A stretch of 64,000 nt of DNA from an uncultured Bacteroidales bacterium (GCA_900316845.1 ONEG01000008.1:47507-111506); one strand, 5' to 3'. Positions 15,770 through 24,995 are shown, counted from the first letter of the stretch. Translations and numbers: made by a program. The notes: a model not told the origin generated them from the letters alone.

Positions 15770-16108
15770 GTTGACAAGTCGGATGGTTTCTTTCTTTTGT
15801 ACAAATAAATATCGTCTTATGCAAGCATAGCCGCTATCTATGTAAAATAGTTAAAATTGCATTTTACTTGGCAAATTTATACCCGAAAATTTTCATATAT
15901 CAAAAAAATAATTTTTGATTCATTTTTGGTAATTTTGGACAAAAAAAAAAAATCTCCTCTTCCATTTTAGCCGCTTGTATAAAAATATTGTGCAAATACC
16001 TGTCAACCTCGTTTCAACATCGGTTCAAATGGTCATAAATCAGCAGACCTTGCGCTGACGTTGCGCTGAGGTTAGGGAGAAAGAAAAATGATAGAAAATC
16101 GGCATAAA
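15770..16108. other. A+T-rich gap without recognisable gene
   Basis: About 340 bp between the island and the FecCD permease. It is rich in A/T runs, with one imperfect short duplication (GCGCTGACGTTGCGCTGAGG near 16050). I see no tRNA, no conserved RNA and no credible coding frame. It may mark the island edge. Confidence 0.5.
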
Positions 16109-16140
16109 TTTGCATATCTCAAAAAAAAGCAGTACCTTTG
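16109..16140 (+). promoter_or_regulatory. Promoter of the FecCD-panB unit
   Basis: TTTGCATAT from 16109 and TACCTTTG at 16133-16140 with an A-rich spacer. The start codon lies only 18 nt beyond the -7 box, so the leader is very short. Confidence 0.85.
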
Positions 16141-16160
16141 CATCGTTTTTGCAAACGATG
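16141..16160 (+). promoter_or_regulatory. Palindrome spanning the transcription start and the ATG
   Basis: CATCGTTT (16141-16148) and AAACGATG (16153-16160) are perfect 8-bp arms with loop TTGC. The right arm ends in the start codon, so the structure could hide it in RNA or act as an operator in DNA. Confidence 0.65.
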
Positions 16161-17105
16161 AAGAGAAACGCAGGAATATTCATAGGGTTGGGCGTGCTTC
16201 TGGCACTCTTTTTTTGCCTGGATATATGTAGCGGCAGCATTTGGCTGTGGCCGTTTGACACATTGAGTGTCATGGAGCACAATATCCTGCATGCCATCCG
16301 TATCCCGAAAGCGATTACGGCGGTTCTTGCCGGCGCGTCGCTTTCTGTCTCGGGACTGATCATGCAGACCCTCTTCCGCAACCCTCTTGCCGGACCTTAT
16401 ACCTTAGGCGTCTCGTCCGGCGCGAGTCTGGGCGTAGCCTTCCTGACGATGTGCTCCGCGACGATGGTGATGATGCTGCCGATAGCCGCGTGCATCGGCG
16501 CGACAGGGGTCTTACTGCTGGTCCTGGCGGTCAGCCGGCGCGTGACGGGTAATGTCAGCCTGCTGATTGTGGGTATGATGTTCGGCTCCATCGCCGGCGC
16601 GTTAGTGAGCCTGCTGCAGAACTTCGCCAACCCCGATGCGCTGAAACTCTTCATCGTCTGGACGCTCGGTTCACTCAGCAGTGTCAGTTGGGCGGACATG
16701 CGGCTCTTGCTCCCTATCCTGCTCCTCGGCACGCTCTTTGTCATCCTGGCGATGAAGCCGCTGAACGGTCTGCTCTTAGGCGAAGACTACGCCCGCGGAC
16801 TGGGCATCCACGTTGAGCGCACGAGGCTCTATATCGTCCTCGCGACCGGTCTCTTAGCCGGCGGCGTAACGGCTTTCTGCGGCCCCATCGCCTTCATCGG
16901 CGTAGCGGTTCCGCATATCGCCCGGGGGATTTTTCAGACTTCCAACCACCGCATCACCATCCCCGCTTGTGCCCTCATCGGCGCTGGGCTGCTGCTGATT
17001 TGCGATGTGCTGTGTTCGCTCTTTGTCTATCCGCTTCCGATATCGACCATCAGTGCCTTGTTCGGAGCGCCGATTATTATCTGGATCATTCTAAAAAACA
17101 AATAA
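16158..17105 (+). CDS. FecCD/BtuC-family ABC transporter permease
   Basis: 315 residues from ATG 16158, which follows a promoter by 18 nt. There are nine or ten membrane segments. The family blocks are LHAIRIPKAITAVLAGASLS, then VSGLIMQTLFRNPLAGP near the N-terminus and FCGPIAFIGVAVPHIAR before the last helices; the latter contains the coupling helix that docks on the ATPase. Such permeases import iron-siderophore, haem or cobalamin complexes. No binding protein or ATPase gene lies next to it here, so the substrate is undetermined. panB follows after 3 nt, giving a bicistronic unit of unrelated functions. Confidence 0.88.
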   Translation: MKRNAGIFIGLGVLLALFFCLDICSGSIWLWPFDTLSVMEHNILHAIRIPKAITAVLAGASLSVSGLIMQTLFRNPLAGPYTLGVSSGASLGVAFLTMCSATMVMMLPIAACIGATGVLLLVLAVSRRVTGNVSLLIVGMMFGSIAGALVSLLQNFANPDALKLFIVWTLGSLSSVSWADMRLLLPILLLGTLFVILAMKPLNGLLLGEDYARGLGIHVERTRLYIVLATGLLAGGVTAFCGPIAFIGVAVPHIARGIFQTSNHRITIPACALIGAGLLLICDVLCSLFVYPLPISTISALFGAPIIIWIILKNK

Positions 17106-17108
17106 ACA

Positions 17109-17924
17109 ATGTCTGTACATGTACAAAATAGCCGAATGACGACTTCCAAACTGCGTCAGATGAAGGCTAACGGCGAGAAGATCGCCATGCTAACAAGTTA
17201 TGATTTTACCCTTGCCTCTCTCGTCGATGAGGCAGGGATTGATATGATTTTAGTGGGCGACAGCGCCAGCAACGTCGTTTGCGGAAACCAATACACGCTG
17301 CCCATCACCGTGGATGAGATGATCTTCCTCACCAAAGGAGTTGTCCGTGCGGCGCAGCACTCGCTCGTCGTTTGCGACATGCCTTTCGGCAGTTATCAGG
17401 TGAGCGAAGAGGAAGCCGTGCGCAACGCCATCAAGATCCTCAAGGAATCCGGTTGCGATGCCGTCAAACTCGAGGGCGGCGAAGAGATCCTTCCTGCTAT
17501 CCGCCACATGATCCAAGCCGGCGTACCCGTCATGGGACACCTCGGCCTGACGCCGCAGAGCGTCAATCAGTTCGGCGGTTACGGCCTCCGCGCCAAAGAA
17601 GAGGCAGAGGCTGCCAAACTGCTCCACGACGCCAAACTCTTGGACGAAGCCGGCTGTTTCTCTATCGTCCTGGAGAAGATCCCTGCGGCGTTGGCAGAGA
17701 AAGTAACGAAAGCCGTCTCCTGCCCGGTTATCGGTATCGGCGCCGGCAATGGTTGCGACGGACAAGTCCTCGTGCTTCACGACATGTTAGGCCTCAACCA
17801 AGGCTTCAAGCCCAAGTTCCTCCGCCATTTTGCCACCCTCGCTCAGGACGTCAAATCCGCAGTAAGCGAATACGTCAACGCAGTCAAAGACAGCTCCTTC
17901 CCCAACGCGGAAGAATCCTACTAA
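17109..17924 (+). CDS. panB: 3-methyl-2-oxobutanoate hydroxymethyltransferase
   Basis: 271 residues, full family length. PanB makes ketopantoate from 2-oxoisovalerate and 5,10-methylene-THF, the first committed step of pantothenate and CoA synthesis. Visible are MLTSYDFTLASLVDEAGIDM, ILVGDSASNVVCG with the Mg-binding Asp, AVKLEGG, GHLGLTPQSVNQFGGY and the C-terminal IGIGAGNGCDGQVLV. It lies directly behind the FecCD permease and ends at a two-way terminator. Confidence 0.97.
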   Translation: MSVHVQNSRMTTSKLRQMKANGEKIAMLTSYDFTLASLVDEAGIDMILVGDSASNVVCGNQYTLPITVDEMIFLTKGVVRAAQHSLVVCDMPFGSYQVSEEEAVRNAIKILKESGCDAVKLEGGEEILPAIRHMIQAGVPVMGHLGLTPQSVNQFGGYGLRAKEEAEAAKLLHDAKLLDEAGCFSIVLEKIPAALAEKVTKAVSCPVIGIGAGNGCDGQVLVLHDMLGLNQGFKPKFLRHFATLAQDVKSAVSEYVNAVKDSSFPNAEESY

Positions 17925-17950
17925 TCGTACATATGCACGATATACACAAA

Positions 17951-17977
17951 AAAGAGGCCCTCGAGCCTCTTTTTTTA
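17951..17977. terminator. Two-way terminator between panB and the convergent membrane gene
   Basis: AAAGAGGC (17951-17958) pairs with GCCTCTTT (17965-17972). There are T residues to the right and A residues to the left, so it can end transcription from either side. Confidence 0.85.
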
Positions 17978-17994
17978 TGGTATATAACTGGGTA

Positions 17995-18741
17995 TTACGG
18001 GATAAGTTTCTGGATCTCCGTAGCGATCTCGTCCATGTACTTGTTTCCGGTCTCCGGGTTGATCGGCAGTGCGCCGAAATCCAGCGTGATAAACGGATGC
18101 ATACTGTCGGATGTCACGAGCTTCAGGTCCTTGCGTCCCATGCGCACCTCCATGATCTCCGAGAAAGGAATAACGATTCCCTGGGCAAACAAGAGCCCCG
18201 ACTCACGGTTCGCGAGGATATTTCTGCCGGTGAGAATATCATGCTGGTACCAAACCTCATAATCATCGCCCAGCGTCTCCTTGATGAGCGCCTCCGCCTG
18301 CGGATTGAGAGTAGCTGCCTCACGTCTCCATTGCTCGCGTTGTTGCTCACGAGCCGCCGCTGCCTCACGCACGTGCTCCTCATTCTCATTCACGTATTCG
18401 TCGATGGAAGCCATATAAGCATTCCGACGGGAACGAAGCCCGATGAGTATCAACAGATCCGCCAGAATCACTACTGCCGGATAAGCCAACGTGCCATAGA
18501 AATCCTGCAAATAGAAAGGTATCGGGATATAGGCAATCGCCAAAAGCAGACTGACATACAACAACCAGCGGCATTTATTATGCGCATGGCGGATCGCATG
18601 AATCGTCTGCTCACGCGTCACTTCACGCACGACTTTCAGCCGGTCACGAGCGTCAAACCACTTCCATACCAGGAAGAAGGACACCAACATCAATCCAATG
18701 AGGATAAACAGTAAGGAATAGAGTAAAAATTCGAGTCTCAT
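17995..18741 (-). CDS. Membrane protein of unknown function
   Basis: 248 residues. Three membrane segments are seen (about 6-27, 59-78, 84-104). An Ala/Glu/Arg-rich helix (about 120-145) follows, then a soluble C-terminal domain (TLGDDYEVWYQHDILTGRNI, then IVIPFSEIMEVRMGRKDLKL), which looks like a small PH-like beta domain facing the cytoplasm. No family is recognised. It has its own promoter, divergent from galK. Confidence 0.7.
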   Translation of the reverse strand: MRLEFLLYSLLFILIGLMLVSFFLVWKWFDARDRLKVVREVTREQTIHAIRHAHNKCRWLLYVSLLLAIAYIPIPFYLQDFYGTLAYPAVVILADLLILIGLRSRRNAYMASIDEYVNENEEHVREAAAAREQQREQWRREAATLNPQAEALIKETLGDDYEVWYQHDILTGRNILANRESGLLFAQGIVIPFSEIMEVRMGRKDLKLVTSDSMHPFITLDFGALPINPETGNKYMDEIATEIQKLIP

Positions 18742-18790
18742 ACGCTTATAGATTTGAGGGTTAAATTAAGTCTATTTTTAAAACTCGCCA

Positions 18791-18821
18791 CAAAGTTACA
18801 ACAAATTTTCCGAATATGCAA
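18791..18821 (-). promoter_or_regulatory. Promoter of the membrane protein gene
   Basis: On the minus strand, TTGCATATTC (upstream element at 18817-18821) precedes TAACTTTG (18791-18798). Confidence 0.75.
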
Positions 18822-18859
18822 GAGTTCTTACTATTTTTATTGCATATTTCAATAAAAAC

Positions 18860-18890
18860 TTGCATATTTGAAAAAAAAAACGTACCTTTG
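18860..18890 (+). promoter_or_regulatory. Promoter of the galactose operon
   Basis: TTGCATATTTG at 18860-18870, an A10 run, and TACCTTTG at 18883-18890. The galK ATG is 39 nt downstream. Confidence 0.85.
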
Positions 18891-18928
18891 CATGCTATTT
18901 TTTGTTAAACTCTCATTTTACCACTACT

Positions 18929-20110
18929 ATGACAACACAAGAAATGAAACAGGCATTTGAGCAAGCCTATCATCAGAAAGCTCAGAAAATCTTCTTCTCC
19001 CCGGGTCGTGTCAATCTTATCGGCGAGCATACCGATTACAACGGCGGCGCTGTTTTTCCTTGCGCACTCAGCTTCGGCGCTTGGCTCTTGATCGCCAAGA
19101 ATAACGACCGCGTACTGCGGTTCCATTCGCTGAACATGCCGCAGGTGTATGAGATTCCGATGGACGCTATCGCTCCGCAGCCTGATCGCGCTTGGTGTAA
19201 CTACTCGCTGGGATGCATCGAGATCATCCGTCGCCGCCATCCGGAGGCGAAACTGGAGAGCGGATACGACCTGCTTTATTTCGGTAACGTGCCCGCAGGA
19301 GCCGGACTGAGCAGTTCCGCTGCCATGGAGGTGGTTACCGCACGCGCCTTCACTGAAGAGATGGGTTGGAAAGATCCGGACGACAAGAAATACCGCACGG
19401 AGTTGGCTCTCATCGGCCAGGCTTGCGAGCATGAGTACGCAGGTGTCATGTGCGGTATCATGGATCAGTTCGCGAGTGCGCAGGGTAAGAAAGATCATGC
19501 TATCCACCTCAACTGCGACACCCTCGAGTTCGAGCACGTGCCCGTCAAACTGGATGGCATCAAAGTGGTCATCACCAATACCCACAGCCCGCATCATCTG
19601 GACAGCGGCGCGTACAACGACCGCGTCCGCCAATGCCACACCGCCGTGGAGCAGATCAGCAAAGTGAAACCCATCAAGTTCCTCGCCGAGCTGACCGAGG
19701 ACGACTGGAAAGAAGTGGAATCCGCTATCACCGACCCGATTGCCAAGAAACGTGCCCGCCACGTCGTAGGCGAAGTAGCGCGTACCGCAGCAGCCGTAGA
19801 GGCGCTCAAGAAAGGCGAGATCGCGTATTTCGGCGAACTGATGACTGCCAGCCATGTGTCCCTCCGCGACGATTATGAGGTGACCGGTCCCGAGCTCGAT
19901 GCCCTTGCTGAAGCCGCTTGGCAGGTAGAAGGCGTGCTCGGCAGCCGCATGACCGGTGGCGGTTTCGGAGGATGTACCGTCAGCCTCGTCAAAGAGGAAG
20001 CTATCGACCGCTTCAAAGCTTTCGTCGGCGAAGAGTACGAGAAGAAGACCGGCCTCAAAGCCGATTTCTATGTTGCAGAAATTGGAGACGGCGTTTCCCG
20101 CTTGGAGTGA
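18929..20110 (+). CDS. galK: Galactokinase
   Basis: 393 residues from ATG 18929; an earlier in-frame ATG at 18902 lies within the probable leader. It is a GHMP kinase with the substrate motif GRVNLIGEHTDYN (26-38), the ATP-binding loop PAGAGLSSSAA and the C-terminal MTGGGFGGCT. It phosphorylates alpha-D-galactose to galactose-1-phosphate in the Leloir pathway. galM follows after 1 nt and a GH2 beta-galactosidase after that, so the unit covers release, anomer conversion and phosphorylation of galactose. galT and galE are not in the window. Confidence 0.96.
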   Translation: MTTQEMKQAFEQAYHQKAQKIFFSPGRVNLIGEHTDYNGGAVFPCALSFGAWLLIAKNNDRVLRFHSLNMPQVYEIPMDAIAPQPDRAWCNYSLGCIEIIRRRHPEAKLESGYDLLYFGNVPAGAGLSSSAAMEVVTARAFTEEMGWKDPDDKKYRTELALIGQACEHEYAGVMCGIMDQFASAQGKKDHAIHLNCDTLEFEHVPVKLDGIKVVITNTHSPHHLDSGAYNDRVRQCHTAVEQISKVKPIKFLAELTEDDWKEVESAITDPIAKKRARHVVGEVARTAAAVEALKKGEIAYFGELMTASHVSLRDDYEVTGPELDALAEAAWQVEGVLGSRMTGGGFGGCTVSLVKEEAIDRFKAFVGEEYEKKTGLKADFYVAEIGDGVSRLE

Positions 20111-20111
20111 T

Positions 20112-21107
20112 ATGAAACCGATCCAATTCTATACGATTAAGAGCAGCGGCGGTCTCAAAGCGGAGATCTCGAATCTCGGCGCGAAGATCACCAGACTGCT
20201 GGTAGCCAACCGCAAAGGGGAAGTCAAGGATATCGTCCTTGGCTTCCGCACAGCGGAGGAGTGGCGAACCAAAGAGACCTATTTCAACGCCATCTGCGGA
20301 CGCGTAGCCAACCGCATCAAAGACGGCAAGTTCACCCTCGACGGCAAGACCTACCAACTGCCCGTCAATAACGGCACGAACAGCCTGCACGGCGGCGTGG
20401 AGGGATTCAACGCGAAGATATGGGAGGTCGTCGAGCAGAGTATCTATGAGATCAAACTCCGCTACCGCGCCAAAGACGGCGAGGAAGGCTATCCCGGCAA
20501 CGTGGACATCTATGTCACTTATACCGCGACAAAGGACAACCGCCTCGTCATTCATTATGAGGCGAAGACCGACGCCCCCACCCTCGTGGCGATGACCAAC
20601 CATGCCTATTTCAACCTTGCAGGCGAAGACGGCGGACGCGTGGATGAGCATATCCTGCAAGTATTCGCAGACCGCTACACCCCCTTCGACGACACCGCTT
20701 GTCCGACCGGAGAGATCCTGCCTGTAGCCGGCACACCGATGGATTTCCGCCAACCCGTACGCATCGGAGACCGCATCCACGACAAGTTCTTCGAGCCGGG
20801 CAGAGGTATCGACAACAACTGGTGTCTATGCGACGGAGACGCGCCCAAAGAGCTCCGCCACGCCGCGACCCTCCAAGCCGACGGAAGGACTATGGAGTGT
20901 TGGACGACGATGAAGGGCCTGCAGGTCTATACCGGCAACTGGATCGAGAAGAACGAAGGAAAGAACGGCAAACTCTACGACGAGCAGCACGCCGTTTGTC
21001 TCGAGGCGCAGAACTGGCCTGACAGCATCAATCATCCCTCCTTCCCGAATATCATTCTCCGTCCCGGCGAGAAACTCGACGAGATAACCGAATACCGTTT
21101 TCTCTAA
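20112..21107 (+). CDS. galM: Aldose 1-epimerase (mutarotase)
   Basis: 331 residues from ATG 20112, one nt after the galK stop. It interconverts beta- and alpha-galactose for galactokinase. Family features are NAICGRVANRIKDGKFTLDG, NNGTNSLHGGVEGFNAKIW with the catalytic-site His, TNHAYFNLAG with the catalytic His, and the Glu in the C-terminal CLEAQNWPDSINHPSFPN. It has no signal peptide, so it acts in the cytoplasm. Confidence 0.95.
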   Translation: MKPIQFYTIKSSGGLKAEISNLGAKITRLLVANRKGEVKDIVLGFRTAEEWRTKETYFNAICGRVANRIKDGKFTLDGKTYQLPVNNGTNSLHGGVEGFNAKIWEVVEQSIYEIKLRYRAKDGEEGYPGNVDIYVTYTATKDNRLVIHYEAKTDAPTLVAMTNHAYFNLAGEDGGRVDEHILQVFADRYTPFDDTACPTGEILPVAGTPMDFRQPVRIGDRIHDKFFEPGRGIDNNWCLCDGDAPKELRHAATLQADGRTMECWTTMKGLQVYTGNWIEKNEGKNGKLYDEQHAVCLEAQNWPDSINHPSFPNIILRPGEKLDEITEYRFL

Positions 21108-21149
21108 CCCCTAATCCCCTAATCCCCTAATCCCCTAATCCCCTAACCC
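21107..21149 (+). repeat. 8-bp tandem repeat CCCCTAAT between galM and the GH2 gene
   Basis: About five copies of CCCCTAAT fill the whole gap, including the galM stop and the bases before the GH2 ATG. A related 15-bp repeat lies inside mutS2 at 56230-56261. Confidence 0.9.
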
Positions 21150-21150
21150 G

Positions 21151-23601
21151 ATGCTTTGCATTTTATTAGCGATTAGCACCCTCCTGACCTCCTGGCAGTT
21201 CCGCCAGGAGCCGTCGGCTCAGATGCCGAACGTCGATACCGTTTGGCGCGAAGTGACCATCCCTCACGACTGGGCAATCAGCGGACCTTTTGACCGCGAG
21301 AACGACCTCCAAAAAGTCATCGTCGTGCAGAACGGAGAGAACGAGGCTACCTGGAAAACCGGGCGCAGCGGTGGACTCCCATGGATGGGAAAAGGCCACT
21401 ACCGCACGCGCGTCAAAGTCAATAAGGACAAGTTCTACACACTCGTCTTCGATGGAGCCATGAGTCATGCCGACGTCTATGTCAACGGCGAAGAGATGGT
21501 CTATTGGCCCTATGGCTACAACACTTTCGATTGCTACATCCTCCCCCACCTCATCACCTCCGACTCCGTGGATATCGATGTCTTTCTGGAGAACAAACCC
21601 CAGCAGAGCCGCTGGTATCCGGGCGCAGGACTCTACCGCAACGTCCATCTCGTAGAGAGCCACCCCGTGCATATCCCGACTTTCGGTATCCTCATCCGGA
21701 CGCCTAAAGTGAGCAAGGATTTTGCGCAGATCACCTTTGCCGCCGAGCTTCAGAACGGTGTGGAGGAGTTAACGAGTGAAAGAGTGAAAGAGTTGATGAA
21801 TGAAGGGTTCAGCGTCCACACCGACATCCTCTTCGACGGCAGAGTGGTAGCCACCATCGACGGACAGGAAGGGGCAACGGACATCCGCAGCCCGCAGTTA
21901 TGGAGCCCGGAGACGCCGAACATCTATGTAGCGCGCACGCGCGTCTATAAAAACAAGGAGATCATCGACGAAGTGAACTCCCCCTTCGGTATCCGCTCTG
22001 TCAGCTACACCCCCGAGAACGGTTTTCAGCTCAACGGCGAGACCCGTAAGTTCAAGGGCGTGTGCCTCCATCATGACCTCGGTCCGCTCGGCGTGGCGAT
22101 TCATAAAGACGCTCTGCGTCACCAGCTGACCATGCTCAAAGAGATGGGGTGCGACGCTGTCCGCACGAGTCATAACATGCCCGCGCCGGAACTCGTGGAG
22201 CTCTGCGACGAGATGGGAATCATGCTCTGCGTCGAGCCTTTCGACGTCTGGAACCACGGCAAGACCGACAATGACTACCACGTGGAGTTCGATGACTGGT
22301 GGAAATGGGACATCACCAACATGGTCAAGCATTTCCGCAACAACCCTTCCGTCATGCTCTGGTCCTCCGGTAACGAGGTATGGAACCAAGTCCTGCCGGA
22401 TGGTATCGGCATCGTGAAGGAGTTGCAGGCTCTCTTCCATCAACTCGACCCCACACGACCTGTGACGAACGGCATGGACCAGGCGATGCACGTCATCCAT
22501 AATGGCTTCGGCGCGGCGGTCGAACTGCCGGGTTTCAACTACCGCACAGGACGCTATTTAGAGGCGTACGAGAACCTGCCGCAGAAGATGATTCTCGGCT
22601 CCGAGACTTCCTCTACCGTCTCTTCCAGAGGCGTGTATAAGATCCCTGCCGTCATCCAGCCCGACAAACTCTACTCCGACAACCAGTCCTCCGGTTACGA
22701 CCTCGAGTACTGCGCGTGGTCGGGTCTCCCCGAGCAGGATTTCCAACTGCAGGATGACTACCCTTGGACACTCGGACAATTCGTCTGGACAGGTTTTGAC
22801 TACCTCGGCGAACCCTCGCCGTACGACACCGATGCATGGCCCAGCCACAGTTCCTATTTCGGCATCATCGACCTCGCGTCCCTGCCCAAAGACCGTTTCT
22901 GGCTCTATCGCAGTCAGTGGAACAAATCCGACGAGACCCTGCATCTCCTCCCGCACTGGAACTGGAAGAAGGGCGACAAAGTGCCTGTCTTCTGCTATAC
23001 CTCCTACCCCGAAGCGGAACTCTTCGTCAACGGAAAGAGCTATGGCAGACTCCGCCATGCGACCCCCGAAGAGACCGAGCAACTCGCCAAAGGCGACCTC
23101 TCCGTAACTCTCCCGCAACCCAAAGGAAACAAGGCAGCGCGTGTGAGCCAAATGCCGCAAGTCGGCAAATTCGAGATCCCCGAATGGGGTTCTGCGCCGC
23201 GGCCGGAACTCTTACCGCGATACCGCCTCATGTGGTTCGACATCCCCTATAAGAAAGGAAAGATCGAAGTCGTAGCCTACGACAAGAACGGCAAAGAAGC
23301 GGCGCGCCAAACGATCCGCACAGCCTCCAAACCCCACCACTTGGTCGTAGAATGTGCCAACGCCGACGAGAATCCCGAAGAACTATACTACATGACCGTC
23401 AAGGTGGTCGATCGGAAAGGCAACCTCTGCCCCTTTGCCAATAACCTCATTTCCTACGAAGGCGAAGGTTTTGTCGCCGCTGCCAACGGAGATGCTACTT
23501 GTCTGGACAGCTTCGTAACACCTCAGATGCACGCCTTTGCCGGCCAATGCACCTTCATCATCCGCAAAGGTTCCAAAGGAAACTTCCGCATGAAGAAATA
23601 A
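21151..23601 (+). CDS. Glycoside hydrolase family 2 beta-galactosidase
   Basis: 816 residues. A hydrophobic N-terminus (MLCILLAISTLLTSW) suggests export, probably to the periplasm. The GH2 layout is a jelly-roll sugar-binding domain, an Ig-like domain, a TIM barrel with acid/base E409 (SSGNEVW) and nucleophile E485 (LGSETSS), and C-terminal Ig-like domains. Its place behind galK and galM supports beta-galactosidase, though GH2 also holds other exo-activities. Residues about 204-220 (VEELTSERVKELMNEGF) come from a short repeat, GAGTGAAAGAGTGAAAGAG, in the Ig-like domain. Confidence 0.9.
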   Translation: MLCILLAISTLLTSWQFRQEPSAQMPNVDTVWREVTIPHDWAISGPFDRENDLQKVIVVQNGENEATWKTGRSGGLPWMGKGHYRTRVKVNKDKFYTLVFDGAMSHADVYVNGEEMVYWPYGYNTFDCYILPHLITSDSVDIDVFLENKPQQSRWYPGAGLYRNVHLVESHPVHIPTFGILIRTPKVSKDFAQITFAAELQNGVEELTSERVKELMNEGFSVHTDILFDGRVVATIDGQEGATDIRSPQLWSPETPNIYVARTRVYKNKEIIDEVNSPFGIRSVSYTPENGFQLNGETRKFKGVCLHHDLGPLGVAIHKDALRHQLTMLKEMGCDAVRTSHNMPAPELVELCDEMGIMLCVEPFDVWNHGKTDNDYHVEFDDWWKWDITNMVKHFRNNPSVMLWSSGNEVWNQVLPDGIGIVKELQALFHQLDPTRPVTNGMDQAMHVIHNGFGAAVELPGFNYRTGRYLEAYENLPQKMILGSETSSTVSSRGVYKIPAVIQPDKLYSDNQSSGYDLEYCAWSGLPEQDFQLQDDYPWTLGQFVWTGFDYLGEPSPYDTDAWPSHSSYFGIIDLASLPKDRFWLYRSQWNKSDETLHLLPHWNWKKGDKVPVFCYTSYPEAELFVNGKSYGRLRHATPEETEQLAKGDLSVTLPQPKGNKAARVSQMPQVGKFEIPEWGSAPRPELLPRYRLMWFDIPYKKGKIEVVAYDKNGKEAARQTIRTASKPHHLVVECANADENPEELYYMTVKVVDRKGNLCPFANNLISYEGEGFVAAANGDATCLDSFVTPQMHAFAGQCTFIIRKGSKGNFRMKK
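21772..21800 (+). repeat. Short GAGTGAAA-type repeat inside the GH2 gene
   Basis: AACGAGTGAAAGAGTGAAAGAG (21772-21793) is an 8-bp near-tandem repeat translated as TSERVKE. It fits the pattern of minisatellites inserted into protein loops in this window. Confidence 0.6.
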
Positions 23602-23635
23602 TCCCTCCAAAGTGGGCATAAAATAAGCCAAATCC

Positions 23636-23668
23636 CGACGGTCAAACGACGGTCAACCGACAGTCAAA
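23636..23668 (+). repeat. 11-bp CGACGGTCAAA minisatellite, intergenic copy
   Basis: Three 11-bp units followed by GCCAACGTAA. The same array, with four units and the same trailing sequence, is inside the ABC-F gene at 43653-43696. Confidence 0.9.
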
Positions 23669-23706
23669 GCCAACGTAAGTACTCTGTAAGTTCTCCGTAA
23701 CCACAA

Positions 23707-23738
23707 AAAATAGCCCGAGCAAATGCCCAGGCTATTTT
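23707..23738. terminator. Two-way terminator between GH2 and the SusE-like gene
   Basis: AAAATAGCC (23707-23715) pairs with GGCTATTTT (23730-23738). The A and T runs allow termination in both directions. Confidence 0.8.
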
Positions 23739-23759
23739 GTTTATCAGAAGACAATAACT

Positions 23760-24923
23760 TTATTGAATTTCGAAGGAAGCCTCGAAAGTCTCGCCATCGA
23801 ATACAACGTTATCACCAGCTGCCCATGCGCCATTATAGATAACTTTGTACTGGAAATTAGCAGGATAATCACCTGTCCAACTCCAAGTAGCAGAATTAGC
23901 ATCGTAAGTCATCTCACGGTCAGAATCACCCCAGGACTTCTCATCGAAGTTACCAGTGAAGATACACTTGTCACCTTCTGTGTATTCACGATTTGAGATT
24001 GTTACAGTAAAGGTTCCATTTCCAGCAGGTACTTCCTGTGCAGGCTCTTCCGGACAAACCTGATCCTCAGTAATACCGAAGTTCATGAAGCCATAAACGG
24101 TCGGCTCCATCGTTGTGAAGTCAACTTTCATGTTACCTGCTTTCTCGATACAATCTCTCTCAGTATTGAGAACCATCTGGTCATTGTCCCAGTTTGCGTT
24201 CACGCAGAACTTGTACTCTTTACCTACGATTGCCGGAAGAGTGATTGACCAGTTCTTGCCGGCACCCTCCATCGGGTAAGCGGTGTTATCCCAAGATTTC
24301 TCAAATGCATCACCCACGATGTAAACGATACCACCATCTGCTACAGGAACCTCAACGGTCAGGTTGAAGGTAACTTGATCGAACACTGCATCAACGCACG
24401 GGTTGGTCTTGAAGGCATACGATTTAACGTAAACTACGTCAGCATCAGCAGCGCAAACGAGTTTGGACTCAACCTCATACTCGGTCTGGAGTTCAGCAGA
24501 ACCGCTGATGATCTCGCACGGATGATCCTCAGTACCGATCCATTGATTAGCCCAAGAGCTCTCGAAAGTACCATCCTTCTGCAGTGCGCAGGGTTTACCC
24601 TCAAGGTGATCAACGCCCTCTACCAAAGGAATTACTACCATGAACCAGTCATCGTAGCCCTCAATTTTCTTAAAATGAGCCATTGCCTCTACATCAGCGG
24701 TATTCCAGTTGTTGTAGTTACCTGCGAATACGAAACCGATCTCATCGCAAAGCTCACTTAGATTAGCGATTTGCCAAACAACCGTTACTGCGCCCTCAGT
24801 AGCAGCTACGTCAGGAGTAGTTTTCTTGATTTCCGGCTCTTCGTTACCGCCAGATTTCTTACATCCAACTGCCAAAATGGTACATGCCATCATGACAATT
24901 GCCATAAATTTACTTGCTTTCAT
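23760..24923 (-). CDS. SusE/SusF-like surface glycan-binding lipoprotein
   Basis: 387 residues with a lipoprotein signal (lipobox LAVGC, Cys21) followed by acidic and basic residues typical of surface export. The mature part holds three beta-sandwich domains: about 40-175, 185-290, and 300-387 with GNGTFTVTISNREYTEGDKC, then IFTGNFDEKSWG. The last two look like the starch-binding modules of SusE/SusF. It should bind the target glycan at the cell surface. It is last in the SusC-SusD operon; sequence conservation in this family is low, so the call relies partly on position. Confidence 0.8.
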   Translation of the reverse strand: MKASKFMAIVMMACTILAVGCKKSGGNEEPEIKKTTPDVAATEGAVTVVWQIANLSELCDEIGFVFAGNYNNWNTADVEAMAHFKKIEGYDDWFMVVIPLVEGVDHLEGKPCALQKDGTFESSWANQWIGTEDHPCEIISGSAELQTEYEVESKLVCAADADVVYVKSYAFKTNPCVDAVFDQVTFNLTVEVPVADGGIVYIVGDAFEKSWDNTAYPMEGAGKNWSITLPAIVGKEYKFCVNANWDNDQMVLNTERDCIEKAGNMKVDFTTMEPTVYGFMNFGITEDQVCPEEPAQEVPAGNGTFTVTISNREYTEGDKCIFTGNFDEKSWGDSDREMTYDANSATWSWTGDYPANFQYKVIYNGAWAAGDNVVFDGETFEASFEIQ

Positions 24924-24995
24924 AATGAATTTAATTTAAGTTAATAAAAAAGTTGATTAAAAGTTTTTGTTAATAAATATTAATTCCTTATCGGA

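Noticed and set aside
15741-16108. tRNA or integration-site search at the island edge
   Set aside because: No cloverleaf-like sequence or direct repeat pair bounding the island could be found by eye.
21107-21149. Telomere-like CCCCTAAT array as a sign of a linear replicon end
   Set aside because: It is internal, flanked by genes of one operon, and only about 40 bp long.
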